DNA of 64,000 nt, from assembly GCF_002243515.1 (NCBI RefSeq), contig NZ_CP022657.1:1727001-1791000 (forward strand), given 5' to 3'. The stretch is from Tumebacillus algifaecis. GTDB lineage: Bacteria > Bacillota > Bacilli > Tumebacillales > Tumebacillaceae. Shown here piece by piece: positions 24,308 through 32,088 of this stretch; the first letter of the stretch is position 1; every line of letters begins with the position of its first letter. The position numbers were made by a program, and so were the translations under genes. The notes under the pieces were generated by a model, which saw only the letters and a list, made by a program, of their open reading frames with translations, searched no databases and had not been told where the DNA came from.

Positions 24308-24325
24308 TCGTGGGCAGGGATTTTT
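24288..24325 (+). terminator. terminator at the end of the spoVAF operon
   Basis: AAATCCTTGCCC pairs with GGGCAGGGATTT (one G-T pair), followed by TT. The stop codon of the acyl-ACP-reductase-like gene lies in the loop. Confidence 0.8.
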
Positions 24326-24408
24326 CGTTCGCTGCCAGAAGTGGTATGATGATGTACGACTACATATAGTCAGGTATCAGCAGATTTTGCAAAGATGGGG
24401 GAATCCTC

Positions 24409-24723
24409 ATGGCGATTCAAAATGCCACCGACTCGAACTTTAACGAATTCATCGCACGAGGAACGGTATTAGTGGATTTTTGGGCGCCTTGGTGCGGCCC
24501 GTGTCGGATGCTGGCACCCGTTCTCGATGAACTAGGCCGGGAATTGAAAGGGAAGCTTTCGATCATAAAAGTCAATGTGGAAGAGTATGGACAGCTCGCC
24601 AGCCGATTCCAAGTGATGAGCATTCCGATGCTCGTGCTCTTTAAAAATGGCAAGCCGGTCGAGAAGATCCACGGCTTCCAATCGAAAAAAGCGTTGCTTG
24701 ACACGATCAAGCCTCATCTGTAA
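24409..24723 (+). CDS. trxA: thioredoxin
   Basis: 104-residue classical thioredoxin with VDFWAPWCGPCRMLAPV (active-site Cys29 and Cys32), the cis-proline loop SIPMLVLFKNG and the C-terminal helix KALLDTI. It is a cytoplasmic disulfide reductase of broad use. GGGGG lies seven bases before the ATG. A terminator on each side makes it an independent unit. Genomes of this group usually have several thioredoxins, so whether this is the principal TrxA cannot be judged here. Confidence 0.92.
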   Translation: MAIQNATDSNFNEFIARGTVLVDFWAPWCGPCRMLAPVLDELGRELKGKLSIIKVNVEEYGQLASRFQVMSIPMLVLFKNGKPVEKIHGFQSKKALLDTIKPHL

Positions 24724-24750
24724 GCATCGCGCGCAGGCGGTGCTTTTTTT
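24722..24750 (+). terminator. terminator after thioredoxin gene
   Basis: AAGCATCGC pairs with GCGGTGCTT (one G-T pair) around a short loop, with seven T residues following. It overlaps the stop codon. Confidence 0.88.
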
Positions 24751-24786
24751 GTGGTATCATGAAAAGATGAAAGAAGGGGGAGGTCC

Positions 24787-26571
24787 ATGGAAACTCGCGA
24801 GCAGATTCGTGAAAAATTGAAACTTCTGCCAGATAAACCGGGCGTGTATCTGATGAAACATGCAAACGGCGACATCATCTACGTCGGGAAAGCCAAAGTG
24901 TTGAAAAACCGCGTTCGCTCTTACTTTAACGGAGCGCATTCCGGCAAGACACAACTGCTTGTCTCGAACATCGCCGATTTTGAATATATTGTCACCAACA
25001 CCGAGGTCGAAGCGCTGGTGTTGGAAGGCACTTTGATCAAAAAGCATCTGCCGATCTACAACATCAACTTAAAAGATGACAAGACGTATCCGTATCTCAA
25101 GATCACAGGCGGCGAACATCCACGCTTGGAGATCACACGGCGCGTTGAAAAGGACAAAGGGAAATATTTTGGTCCGTACCCGAATGCGAGTGCCGCGACC
25201 GAGACGAAAAAGTTGCTTGACCGCCTCTATCCACTGCGCAAATGCAAAACGCTAAAAGACAAAGTATGCCTGTATTATCATATCAACCAATGCGTTGCCC
25301 CATGTGAATTTCCTGTTGAGCAAGCGACATATGCGGGCATGATCAAAGAGATCACCAAATTTCTAAACGGCGGCCACGAAGAGATCAAAAAGAATCTGCA
25401 AGAAAAGATGATGCAGGAAGCAGAAGCTCTCAACTTTGAGCGCGCCAAAGAACTACGTGACCAGATATCCCAGATCGATCGGGTGATGGAGAAGCAAAAG
25501 GTCGAGTTGCACGACAAGGAAGACCGCGATGTATTTGGTTTTTACGCGAACAAAGAGTACATGTGCGTGCAGGTTTTTTATATGCGCGCTGGCAAACTGA
25601 TCGAGCGCGGGACAGAAATTTTCCACTATCACGGCGAAGAGTTGGAAGACTTCCTGACTTATGTCACCCAGTTCTACCTCGACAACAACGACCTGCCCAA
25701 AGAGATTCTGTTGCCGCATGAAGGGGAAGCGGCAGAGCTGATCGGCCAGTGGCTGACATCGGTCAAAGTCCGCTTCCCGCAGCGCGGTCCGAAAAAGCAA
25801 TTGGTGGACATGGCGAACGAAAACGCCAAAATCGCGTTGGAAGAACGCTTTAAACTGATGGAGCGCGATACGAGCCGTACCGTCAAAGCGATCGAAGAGC
25901 TGGGCGAACTGATGATGATCCCGACTCCGCGCAGGATCGAAGCGTTTGACAACTCGAATATCCAAGGTACCGATGCGGTGGCGGCGATGATCGTGTTTGA
26001 TGATGGCCGTCCGAATAAAAAGGAGTACCGCAAATATAAGATCAAGACGGTGGAAGGTCCGAACGACTATGCATCGATGCAAGAAGTGGTGCGCCGCCGC
26101 TATACTCGACTGCTCAAAGAAAGCGCTCCACTGCCCGATCTGATCGTCATCGACGGCGGTAAAGGGCATATTAATGCCGCACTGGAAGTGCTCGAAGATG
26201 AACTCGGCCTCGACATTCCAGTCTGCGGACTGGCTAAAGATGAAAAGCACCGCACCTCACAGCTGTTCCTTGGCAGTGATCCGACTCCTGTGGCGATCGA
26301 TCGCAGTTCGCAGGCGTTCTATCTGCTGACCCGCGTGCAGGAGGAAGTGCATCGCTTTGCGATCTCGTTCCACCGACAACAGCATGGGAAAAATGCGATC
26401 CGCTCCATCCTCGACGACATTCCAGGCGTCGGAGAAAAGCGGCGCAAAGAACTGCTCAAGCATTTCGGATCGCTTCCGGCGATCAAAGCAGCTCCCGTCG
26501 AGGAATTCCGCAAAATTGGGATCGGAGATAAACTGGCCAAAGAGATTTTGGCCTATCTTGCGCAAGTGTAA
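24787..26571 (+). CDS. uvrC: excinuclease ABC subunit C
   Basis: 594-residue nucleotide-excision repair nuclease making both incisions around UvrB-bound lesions. The N-terminal GIY-YIG domain ([30 protein letters not shown]), a cysteine-containing middle region ([21 protein letters not shown]), a UVR domain binding UvrB ([20 protein letters not shown]), an RNase H-like endonuclease domain ([31 protein letters not shown]) and C-terminal helix-hairpin-helix repeats ([18 protein letters not shown]) are all present. Length is normal. GGGGGAGG precedes the ATG. Confidence 0.96.
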   Translation: METREQIREKLKLLPDKPGVYLMKHANGDIIYVGKAKVLKNRVRSYFNGAHSGKTQLLVSNIADFEYIVTNTEVEALVLEGTLIKKHLPIYNINLKDDKTYPYLKITGGEHPRLEITRRVEKDKGKYFGPYPNASAATETKKLLDRLYPLRKCKTLKDKVCLYYHINQCVAPCEFPVEQATYAGMIKEITKFLNGGHEEIKKNLQEKMMQEAEALNFERAKELRDQISQIDRVMEKQKVELHDKEDRDVFGFYANKEYMCVQVFYMRAGKLIERGTEIFHYHGEELEDFLTYVTQFYLDNNDLPKEILLPHEGEAAELIGQWLTSVKVRFPQRGPKKQLVDMANENAKIALEERFKLMERDTSRTVKAIEELGELMMIPTPRRIEAFDNSNIQGTDAVAAMIVFDDGRPNKKEYRKYKIKTVEGPNDYASMQEVVRRRYTRLLKESAPLPDLIVIDGGKGHINAALEVLEDELGLDIPVCGLAKDEKHRTSQLFLGSDPTPVAIDRSSQAFYLLTRVQEEVHRFAISFHRQQHGKNAIRSILDDIPGVGEKRRKELLKHFGSLPAIKAAPVEEFRKIGIGDKLAKEILAYLAQV

Positions 26572-26586
26572 ACGCTGTGTTAGAAT
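26558..26586 (+). promoter_or_regulatory. promoter of the lysC leader
   Basis: TTGCGC (26558-26563) and TAGAAT (26581-26586) are 17 bp apart, overlapping the uvrC stop. The predicted start is just upstream of the lysine aptamer. Confidence 0.55.
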
Positions 26587-26619
26587 AATCGGCAGTTCAA
26601 TATCACCATCTCATCTCTT

Positions 26620-26884
26620 ATGAGGTGAGTAGAGGCGCGTTGCATCATCAGTACCGCGGGGAGAGCCCGAAAGCTCTGGGAACCGATTGGGAAAGGGATC
26701 ATCGCCGAAGCTTGGGCCGCTTTTCGGGTTGCTCACGGCTGGGTCTGCATCGAACAGGTGCAGGACTGTCACACAGGAGGGGCCCACCACCTGTGTGGAG
26801 GACTATCTCACATTTGGGGAGAGAGGGGATCGCCACGACTATGCGCAGCCATAGAAGCTCATCCTTCTACTGGCTGTTTTTTAT
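26620..26884 (+). ncRNA. lysine riboswitch (L box) with terminator, upstream of lysC
   Basis: The lysine aptamer spans about 26620-26812. Conserved elements are GGTGAGTAGAGGCGCG at the 5' side, the AGTA-containing loop (ATCATCAGTACCGCGG), GGGAAAGGGATCATCGCCGAAG, GGCTGGGTCTG and the closing GGAGGACTATCTCAC, which pairs back to the GTGAGTAG strand as P1. Downstream, CAGCCATAGAAG pairs with CTTCTACTGGCTG (26846-26875) and is followed by TTTTTT, a clear expression-platform terminator. The 5' flank CTCATCTCTTATGAGG could compete with P1. High lysine should stop transcription before the aspartokinase gene. Confidence 0.92.
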
Positions 26885-26948
26885 TTTCGTGACCCTCCGT
26901 CATGTGAGACTGAAGTGCTCGAAAATTTAAGATGGGAGTGGAGAAACA

Positions 26949-28202
26949 GTGGCATTGATCGTACAAAAATTTGGTGGCTCTTCGGTCGCCAATCCCGAGC
27001 GCATCAAGCGCGTGGCGAGCCGCGTGGCAGAAACGGCGCAATCGGGACAGGGAGTGGTAGTCGTCGTCTCCGCGATGGGCGATACCACCGATGAACTGAT
27101 CGAACTGGCTGGTAAGCTGTCGGATAACCCGTCAGCACGCGAGATGGATATGTTGCTCACCACAGGTGAGCAGATTTCGTCCGCACTGCTTGCGATGGCA
27201 GTACAGAACTTAGGTCTTCACAGCGTCTCGCTGACCGGAGGCATGGCTGGCATTCGCACCGAAGGAGTGCATAGCAAGGCGCGGATCACGGGGATCGATC
27301 CGGCGCGCATTCGCCGTGAAGTTGAACAAGGTCGCGTGGTGATCGTTGCAGGCTTCCAAGGCATGAGCGATCAGGGCGACATCACGACGCTCGGGCGAGG
27401 TGGCTCAGATACGACGGCTGTGGCGCTGGCAGCAGCGCTCGGCGCTGATCTGTGTGAAATTTACACCGACGTGGACGGCGTATATACGACCGACCCGCGC
27501 ACGGTGCCAGCGGCGAAGAAACTGGATCGCATCTCGTACGATGAAATGCTGGAACTTGCCAACCTCGGCGCAGGTGTGCTACACCCGCGCGCAGTAGAAT
27601 TTGCGAAACAATATCACGTGCCGCTGATGGTGCGTTCAAGCTTTACGAAAAACATCGGGACGCTGGTCGAGGAGGAAGCTCAGATGGAACAGGGAATGAT
27701 CGTCCGTGGGATCGCCCACGACATGAATGTGGTAAAGGTTTCGCTCGTAGGGGTGAAAAGTCGTCTTGGCAACATGCATAGAATTTTTCAATCGCTAGCC
27801 GAGTCGTCTGTCAACGTGGACATCATCGTCACTTCGGTCGCACATGAAGGCGTTTCGGACATCTCCTTTACGATCGATCACGATGATCTGAGCAGAGCGC
27901 TCCCGGTGTTAAAAGCGTTGGGACCAGAGTTTGGCGGCGCAGATTTTGAACTGGAAGAAGATCTGGCCAAGGTGTCGATCGTCGGGGCAGGAATGATCTC
28001 CAACCCAGGCGTCGCGGCTCAGATGTTCGGCGCGTTGGCCGACGCGGGCATCGAAATCAAGATGGTCTCGACTTCGGAGATCAAAGTCTCTTGCGTCATC
28101 GAGAAAGCGCGGGCGCATGACGCAGTGCGCGTCTTGCATACCTCTTTTGGGATGGACGGTGCGGAATCGGTCGTCGTCTCCGGATTGAACGCAGCCGAAT
28201 AA
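26949..28202 (+). CDS. lysC: aspartokinase, lysine-riboswitch controlled
   Basis: 417-residue kinase phosphorylating aspartate at the head of lysine, methionine and threonine synthesis. Motifs are [16 protein letters not shown] at the N-terminus, [29 protein letters not shown], and two C-terminal ACT domains (about 265-330 and 345-410). The GTG at 26949 follows GGGAGTGGAG; the family-typical start [12 protein letters not shown] supports it. In B. subtilis terms this is the LysC-like alpha/beta type with an internal beta start. Transcription is gated by the lysine riboswitch immediately upstream. Confidence 0.94.
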   Translation: MALIVQKFGGSSVANPERIKRVASRVAETAQSGQGVVVVVSAMGDTTDELIELAGKLSDNPSAREMDMLLTTGEQISSALLAMAVQNLGLHSVSLTGGMAGIRTEGVHSKARITGIDPARIRREVEQGRVVIVAGFQGMSDQGDITTLGRGGSDTTAVALAAALGADLCEIYTDVDGVYTTDPRTVPAAKKLDRISYDEMLELANLGAGVLHPRAVEFAKQYHVPLMVRSSFTKNIGTLVEEEAQMEQGMIVRGIAHDMNVVKVSLVGVKSRLGNMHRIFQSLAESSVNVDIIVTSVAHEGVSDISFTIDHDDLSRALPVLKALGPEFGGADFELEEDLAKVSIVGAGMISNPGVAAQMFGALADAGIEIKMVSTSEIKVSCVIEKARAHDAVRVLHTSFGMDGAESVVVSGLNAAE

Positions 28203-28211
28203 AAGAGAAAA

Positions 28212-28240
28212 TTGACAACGAACGATTCGCATAGTACGAT
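28212..28240 (+). promoter_or_regulatory. sigma-A promoter of the SAM-riboswitch transcript
   Basis: A perfect TTGACA (28212-28217) and TACGAT (28235-28240) are 17 bp apart, 32 bp before the first base of the S-box aptamer. Confidence 0.8.
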
Positions 28241-28272
28241 ATAGAAAATCTTTTTCTAACCGAATAGTTTAT

Positions 28273-28440
28273 CTCTTATCGAGAGTGGCGGAGGGACTGG
28301 CCCTTTGAAGCCCGGCAACCTCGCTTGTGTACCGACACAAGCGGTATGGTGCTAAATCCAGCAGACTGTGATGGTCTGACAGATAAGAGGTGTGGAGCTA
28401 TAAATGCTACCCCCTCTTCAATTAGAAGCGGGGGTTTTTG
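28273..28440 (+). ncRNA. SAM-I riboswitch (S box) with terminator
   Basis: P1 arms CTCTTATC (28273-28280) and GATAAGAG (28382-28389) enclose the conserved core: GAGAGTGGCGGAGGGACTGGCC, GAAGCCCGGCAACC, a variable hairpin (CTTGTGTACCGACACAAG), GGTGCTAAATCCAGCAGA and the pseudoknot partner. The terminator follows at 28406-28440 (CCCCCTCTTC with GAAGCGGGGG, then TTTTT). SAM should turn off the downstream small ORF-metX-hom transcript. Confidence 0.96.
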
Positions 28441-28497
28441 TTGTGTCCTGATCGGATCGCTCAAGGCCCCTGTAAAACGAAACGGAGTGAGAGCAAC

Positions 28498-28788
28498 ATG
28501 GCAGGGAGCAACCAGAATTTCGCTCGCAACACACGAGTTGGACAACGGATAGGGGAGGCCGCTTTGTACGAGCAAATGAGGACACAAGGAGGAGAAATAG
28601 AGGTCACTGTCGTATCAGCGAGAGTAAAGACTACAGTAGATCTACTTAAATCAGTGAAACGGAACGATCGATCTTGCGCTCGCGATCTTGTGCGGGTAGG
28701 GGCAGGGCACGTTTTGCCGATGCGGATGCGCGCGACCATCCACGATGACCGACACACTTGGGTCGGGGTCGGAAAGGAGGGCGCGTGA
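28498..28788 (+). CDS. uncharacterised 96-codon ORF between SAM riboswitch and metX
   Basis: Not recognised. The ORF starts at an ATG about ten bases after a CGGAGTG ribosome-like site. It encodes a basic hydrophilic protein (NFARNTRVGQRIGEAALYEQ, SARVKTTVDLLKSVKRND) with a single cysteine and no membrane helix. Its TGA (28786-28788) overlaps the GTG at 28785 just before metX in a GTGA arrangement, as coupled genes do. Against it, the ORF uses codons rare among neighbours (AGA, ATA, AGG, CTA), and the stretch could be a decayed gene remnant. Evidence is moderate at best. Confidence 0.35.
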   Translation: MAGSNQNFARNTRVGQRIGEAALYEQMRTQGGEIEVTVVSARVKTTVDLLKSVKRNDRSCARDLVRVGAGHVLPMRMRATIHDDRHTWVGVGKEGA

Positions 28789-28790
28789 CG

Positions 28791-29780
28791 ATGCAAACGG
28801 CAGCGATTGGGGAGATCGGCCTCGAATGCGGCGTGTCACTTCCTGCTGTGGAGATCGCCTATGAAGCGTACGGAACGTTAAATGAGCGTGGCGACAATGC
28901 GATTCTGATCTGTCACCCGCTGACATTGGATGCGCAGGCAGACGTGTGGTGGCAGCCGCTGATCGGGCCGGGCAAGGTGTTGGATACGAGGCGCTACTAT
29001 GTGATTTGCTCCAATGTGCTTGGCGGCTGTGCGGGCTCGACCGGGCCACAGGCGCACCGTCCATTTCCACTGATCACGATTCGTGACATGGTGCGCGCGC
29101 AAAAGCAGTTGCTCGACCGACTCGGTGTGAAGCTGTTGCAGTTGGTGCTCGGCGGTTCGATGGGCGGCCTGCAGACGATCGAGTGGGCGGTGACCTATCC
29201 GTCTTTTGTCAAACGCTGTGCCCCGATGGCCACTTCAGGTCAGTTGTCTGCACTCGCTATCGGCTACAACCATGTGATGCGCTCGGCGATCGAGAACGAC
29301 CCGGTGCACGGACTTGCGCTCGCCAGAAAAATTGGCATGATCACCTACCGATCCTTTGAGCTTTTCGAAGCTCGTTTCGGACGCGAGATCAAGCAGGAGG
29401 ACGCATCCCTTCAGGATACATGGTTCCAGATCGAAAGTTACCTTGAACACATGGGTGACAAGTTGAACGGACGCTTTGATGTAAACTCCTATCTCTGTTT
29501 GCTAAAAGCGATGGATTTGCACGATATTGGGCGCGGCCGCGGTGGAGCGGTTGCAGCGCTGGAGCGGATCGAGGCTGAGGTGCTCTGGGTCGGGATTGAC
29601 ACCGACCACCTCTACCCGCCGCAGGAACAACGGATGTGGGCGGAGCGCCTGCGCCAATCTGGAAAACAGGTGACGTACTGCGAACTGAGTTCACCGTACG
29701 GTCACGATGCTTTTTTGGTAGAAGGTCAGCAGTTGAGCAAGTTCATAACAGATTTCTTACGCGAAACGGGAGGGAATTGA
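28791..29780 (+). CDS. metX: homoserine O-acyltransferase (MetX-type alpha/beta hydrolase)
   Basis: About 329 residues. Acylates homoserine (usually from acetyl-CoA in Firmicutes) for methionine synthesis. Conserved features: ICHPLTLDAQAD, the oxyanion-loop region NVLGGCAGSTGP, the nucleophile elbow LGGSMGGLQTIEWA, the acidic residue region GIDTDHLYPP, and the C-terminal YGHDAFLVE with the catalytic histidine. The ATG at 28791 lies ten bases after AAAGGAGG; the GTG at 28785 is an alternative that overlaps the upstream ORF stop. The hom gene follows with two bases between, so both are under the SAM riboswitch. Confidence 0.92.
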   Translation: MQTAAIGEIGLECGVSLPAVEIAYEAYGTLNERGDNAILICHPLTLDAQADVWWQPLIGPGKVLDTRRYYVICSNVLGGCAGSTGPQAHRPFPLITIRDMVRAQKQLLDRLGVKLLQLVLGGSMGGLQTIEWAVTYPSFVKRCAPMATSGQLSALAIGYNHVMRSAIENDPVHGLALARKIGMITYRSFELFEARFGREIKQEDASLQDTWFQIESYLEHMGDKLNGRFDVNSYLCLLKAMDLHDIGRGRGGAVAALERIEAEVLWVGIDTDHLYPPQEQRMWAERLRQSGKQVTYCELSSPYGHDAFLVEGQQLSKFITDFLRETGGN

Positions 29781-29782
29781 CG

Positions 29783-31144
29783 ATGATTCAAAAACAAGCA
29801 CAAAAACAGGTAAAGGTCGGTTTGCTGGGATTAGGAACGGTTGGCGGTGGGGTGTATAAGACCCTTTTAAAAAACAGAGACACAATTCTGACCCGCACAG
29901 GCTGTACTGTGGAAGTGGTCAACGTCCTCGTCCGCGACCGTGGGAAAGAGCGTGGCTTTGCGATCGATCCAAGCGTGCTGACCCTTGAACCGCAGGAACT
30001 GCTCAGCGACGAGCAGATCGACATTTATATTGAAGTAATCGGTGGCTTGCATCCGGCCAAGGAGATCATCGAACAGGCGTTGAACAGCAAGCGACATGTG
30101 ATCACCGCCAACAAAGAACTGATGGCGAAACACGGAGCGGAGCTGTTGCGATTAGCACATCAAAACGGAGTCCATCTGTTATTTGAAGCTAGTGTGGCAG
30201 GCGGCATTCCGGTGATCCACATGCTGCAAGGCTACCTCACCGCCAACCGTGTGCACGAGATCTCTGGAATTCTGAACGGCACGAGCAACTACATATTGAC
30301 CGAGATGAGTAAAACGGGGCGCAGTTTCCCAGAGGTGCTGTCTGAAGCGCAGAGTTTGGGCTATGCTGAAGCGGACCCAACCTCCGATGTGGAAGGGTTT
30401 GATGCTGCGTACAAATTGGCGATCTTGACCAACCTCGCCTATGACACCTGCGTTGATGTCGCACAGATCGACCGCCAAGGGATCTCGGAGATCAGCGGGC
30501 ACGACTTGAAGCTTGCCGAGCAATTGGGCTACACGGTGAAATTGATCGGCCATGCGCATGAGCAGGATGGAGCGCTGCGACTTTCGGTGCGCCCGAGCCT
30601 GCTTGCGGGGAGCCATCCGCTGGCTCGCGTCGATGATGTGTTCAACGCGGTCACACTGCGTGCCGATGTGGTCGGCGACTTGACGCTGATCGGCCGCGGT
30701 GCAGGGGAGTTCCCGACGGCGAGCGCTGTGATCGAAGACCTGACCACTCTGCTGACACAGGGCGAGAACATCCGCCGCCCGAACTGGGATCGCGTTCAGA
30801 CAGCTGCCTCCCATGCTGAACCGAAGGTGGGCAACTTTTATCTGTCCTGTACGGGCTGTCCGACCCAGACCGATTCGATTGGCCAAGCGATTCAAGCAGG
30901 AATCACAACACTTGGCGGGATTCTCGCAGACTATCAATCGATCGAAACGACAGAGCGCCTGCACCAAGCGTGGCTCTTAGGAGGCGTAACAGAAGAGCAG
31001 GTGAACGCTTTGATTGAAAATGTCGCGCAAATCGCCCCAGAGCCGCCGATCACGCTCCTTTTGCGTGTTGAAGGAGAAATTAGCACAGGTGTAAAATGGG
31101 AGACAGAAGCTTCGGGACTCGAAAAAAATCCCCGCTATGCGTAA
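29783..31144 (+). CDS. hom: homoserine dehydrogenase with divergent C-terminal regulatory region
   Basis: 453 residues. Reduces aspartate semialdehyde to homoserine. The NAD(P) loop VGLLGLGTVGGGVYK, VITANKELMAKHG, EASVAGGIPVI, GILNGTSNYIL and the catalytic ADPTSDVEGFDAAYKLAIL are intact. After residue about 350 an ACT domain is expected. The segment NFYLSCTGCPTQTDSIGQAIQ...GGILADYQSIE has the ACT-like strand-helix pattern but lacks the usual PGVL turn, so ligand control may be altered. The ATG at 29783 is eight bases after GGGAGGG. It follows metX by two bases in the SAM-regulated operon. Confidence 0.93.
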   Translation: MIQKQAQKQVKVGLLGLGTVGGGVYKTLLKNRDTILTRTGCTVEVVNVLVRDRGKERGFAIDPSVLTLEPQELLSDEQIDIYIEVIGGLHPAKEIIEQALNSKRHVITANKELMAKHGAELLRLAHQNGVHLLFEASVAGGIPVIHMLQGYLTANRVHEISGILNGTSNYILTEMSKTGRSFPEVLSEAQSLGYAEADPTSDVEGFDAAYKLAILTNLAYDTCVDVAQIDRQGISEISGHDLKLAEQLGYTVKLIGHAHEQDGALRLSVRPSLLAGSHPLARVDDVFNAVTLRADVVGDLTLIGRGAGEFPTASAVIEDLTTLLTQGENIRRPNWDRVQTAASHAEPKVGNFYLSCTGCPTQTDSIGQAIQAGITTLGGILADYQSIETTERLHQAWLLGGVTEEQVNALIENVAQIAPEPPITLLLRVEGEISTGVKWETEASGLEKNPRYA

Positions 31145-31444
31145 AAATTGGCCGAATCGCGCACCGTAAACACAGTGACTCTCAGAAATTGCTTCGAAAC
31201 TTGTCGGATTTGACAGTTTCTTGACATTCCTTCTATTGAAACAGTACAATTTATGGTGCATTGATTCGGCCGCCCCTGCCCCTCCGGGAAATTGGACGGG
31301 ACGGTCAAAGTAAAAAAAGGGGGCACCGTATCGCACTGTAAGGGGAGTTTGGAGAGTCGGGCATGTGAGAATCCGTGCATGCCACCAGAGAAAAAGCAAC
31401 TGTGAATCAATCATTCACAGGTATCTTGGAAGGAGGATCGACAC
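31145..31444 (+). other. sdh promoter region and long structured 5' leader
   Basis: This 300-bp gap holds a good promoter (31221-31250) and then a leader of roughly 185 nt before sdhC. The leader contains GGTGC...GCACC ends (about 31255-31327), a GGCATG/CATGCC hairpin (31360-31383) and a perfect 8-bp inverted repeat CTGTGAAT-caatc-ATTCACAG (31400-31420) just before the ribosome site. No known riboswitch consensus was recognised, and no terminator for hom was found at its start. Confidence 0.55.
31221..31250 (+). promoter_or_regulatory. sigma-A promoter of sdhCAB
   Basis: A perfect TTGACA (31221-31226) and TACAAT (31245-31250) are 18 bp apart. Confidence 0.8.
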
Positions 31445-32065
31445 GTGGCCAACAAACAGGCTAGCCGAGAGTTTTTATTTCGCCGGTTGCACTCACTGCT
31501 CGGTGTAATTCCGGTCACTTTGTTCCTGATCATGCATCTGAGCATCAACTCGTTCGCCACTAAAGGCGAGCAAGCGTTCAATGACAAGGTGGGCGTACTG
31601 GAGAGCATTCCCTTTTTGCCGTTTATTGAATTCGTTTTCATCCTGCTGCCGTTGATCTATCACGGCGTCTACGGCATGTATGTCGCATACACATCTGGCT
31701 ATAACGCATCGAAGTATTCCTGGGGCCGCAATGTAATGTTTACGTTGCAACGCATCACCGGGGTCTTCACTTTCATCTTTGTGATCTGGCACCTTTGGAC
31801 GACCCGTTTTTCGGGCGACGCTCCGTCTTTTGACATGGTCGTACAGATCGTGACCAGCCCGGTTGGGTTCTGGTTTATGATCATCGGTACGGTAGCATCT
31901 GTGTTCCACTTGGCAAACGGCCTGTGGGGCTTCTTCATTCACTGGGGCATCACGGTTGGCCCGCGCGCGCAACGTGTTTCCGCGTATGTGCTGATGGGTC
32001 TGTTCGTCGTGCTGTCCGCAGTCGGCATCGCAGCACTGAATGCTTTCCAAGCAGCAGTAGCGTAA
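31445..32065 (+). CDS. sdhC: succinate dehydrogenase cytochrome b558 subunit
   Basis: 206-residue membrane anchor with five helices, the B-type (Bacillus, di-haem) SdhC pattern. Conserved histidines that would bind the two haems occur in FLIMHLSIN, PLIYHGVYG, FVIWHLWTTR and ASVFHLANG. It passes electrons from the SdhB iron-sulfur protein to menaquinone. The GTG at 31445 follows GGAAGGAGGATCGACAC. It is the first gene of sdhCAB; sdhA begins 23 bp later. Confidence 0.93.
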   Translation: MANKQASREFLFRRLHSLLGVIPVTLFLIMHLSINSFATKGEQAFNDKVGVLESIPFLPFIEFVFILLPLIYHGVYGMYVAYTSGYNASKYSWGRNVMFTLQRITGVFTFIFVIWHLWTTRFSGDAPSFDMVVQIVTSPVGFWFMIIGTVASVFHLANGLWGFFIHWGITVGPRAQRVSAYVLMGLFVVLSAVGIAALNAFQAAVA

Positions 32066-32088
32066 GTTAGCCTAAGGGAGGAAACGCA

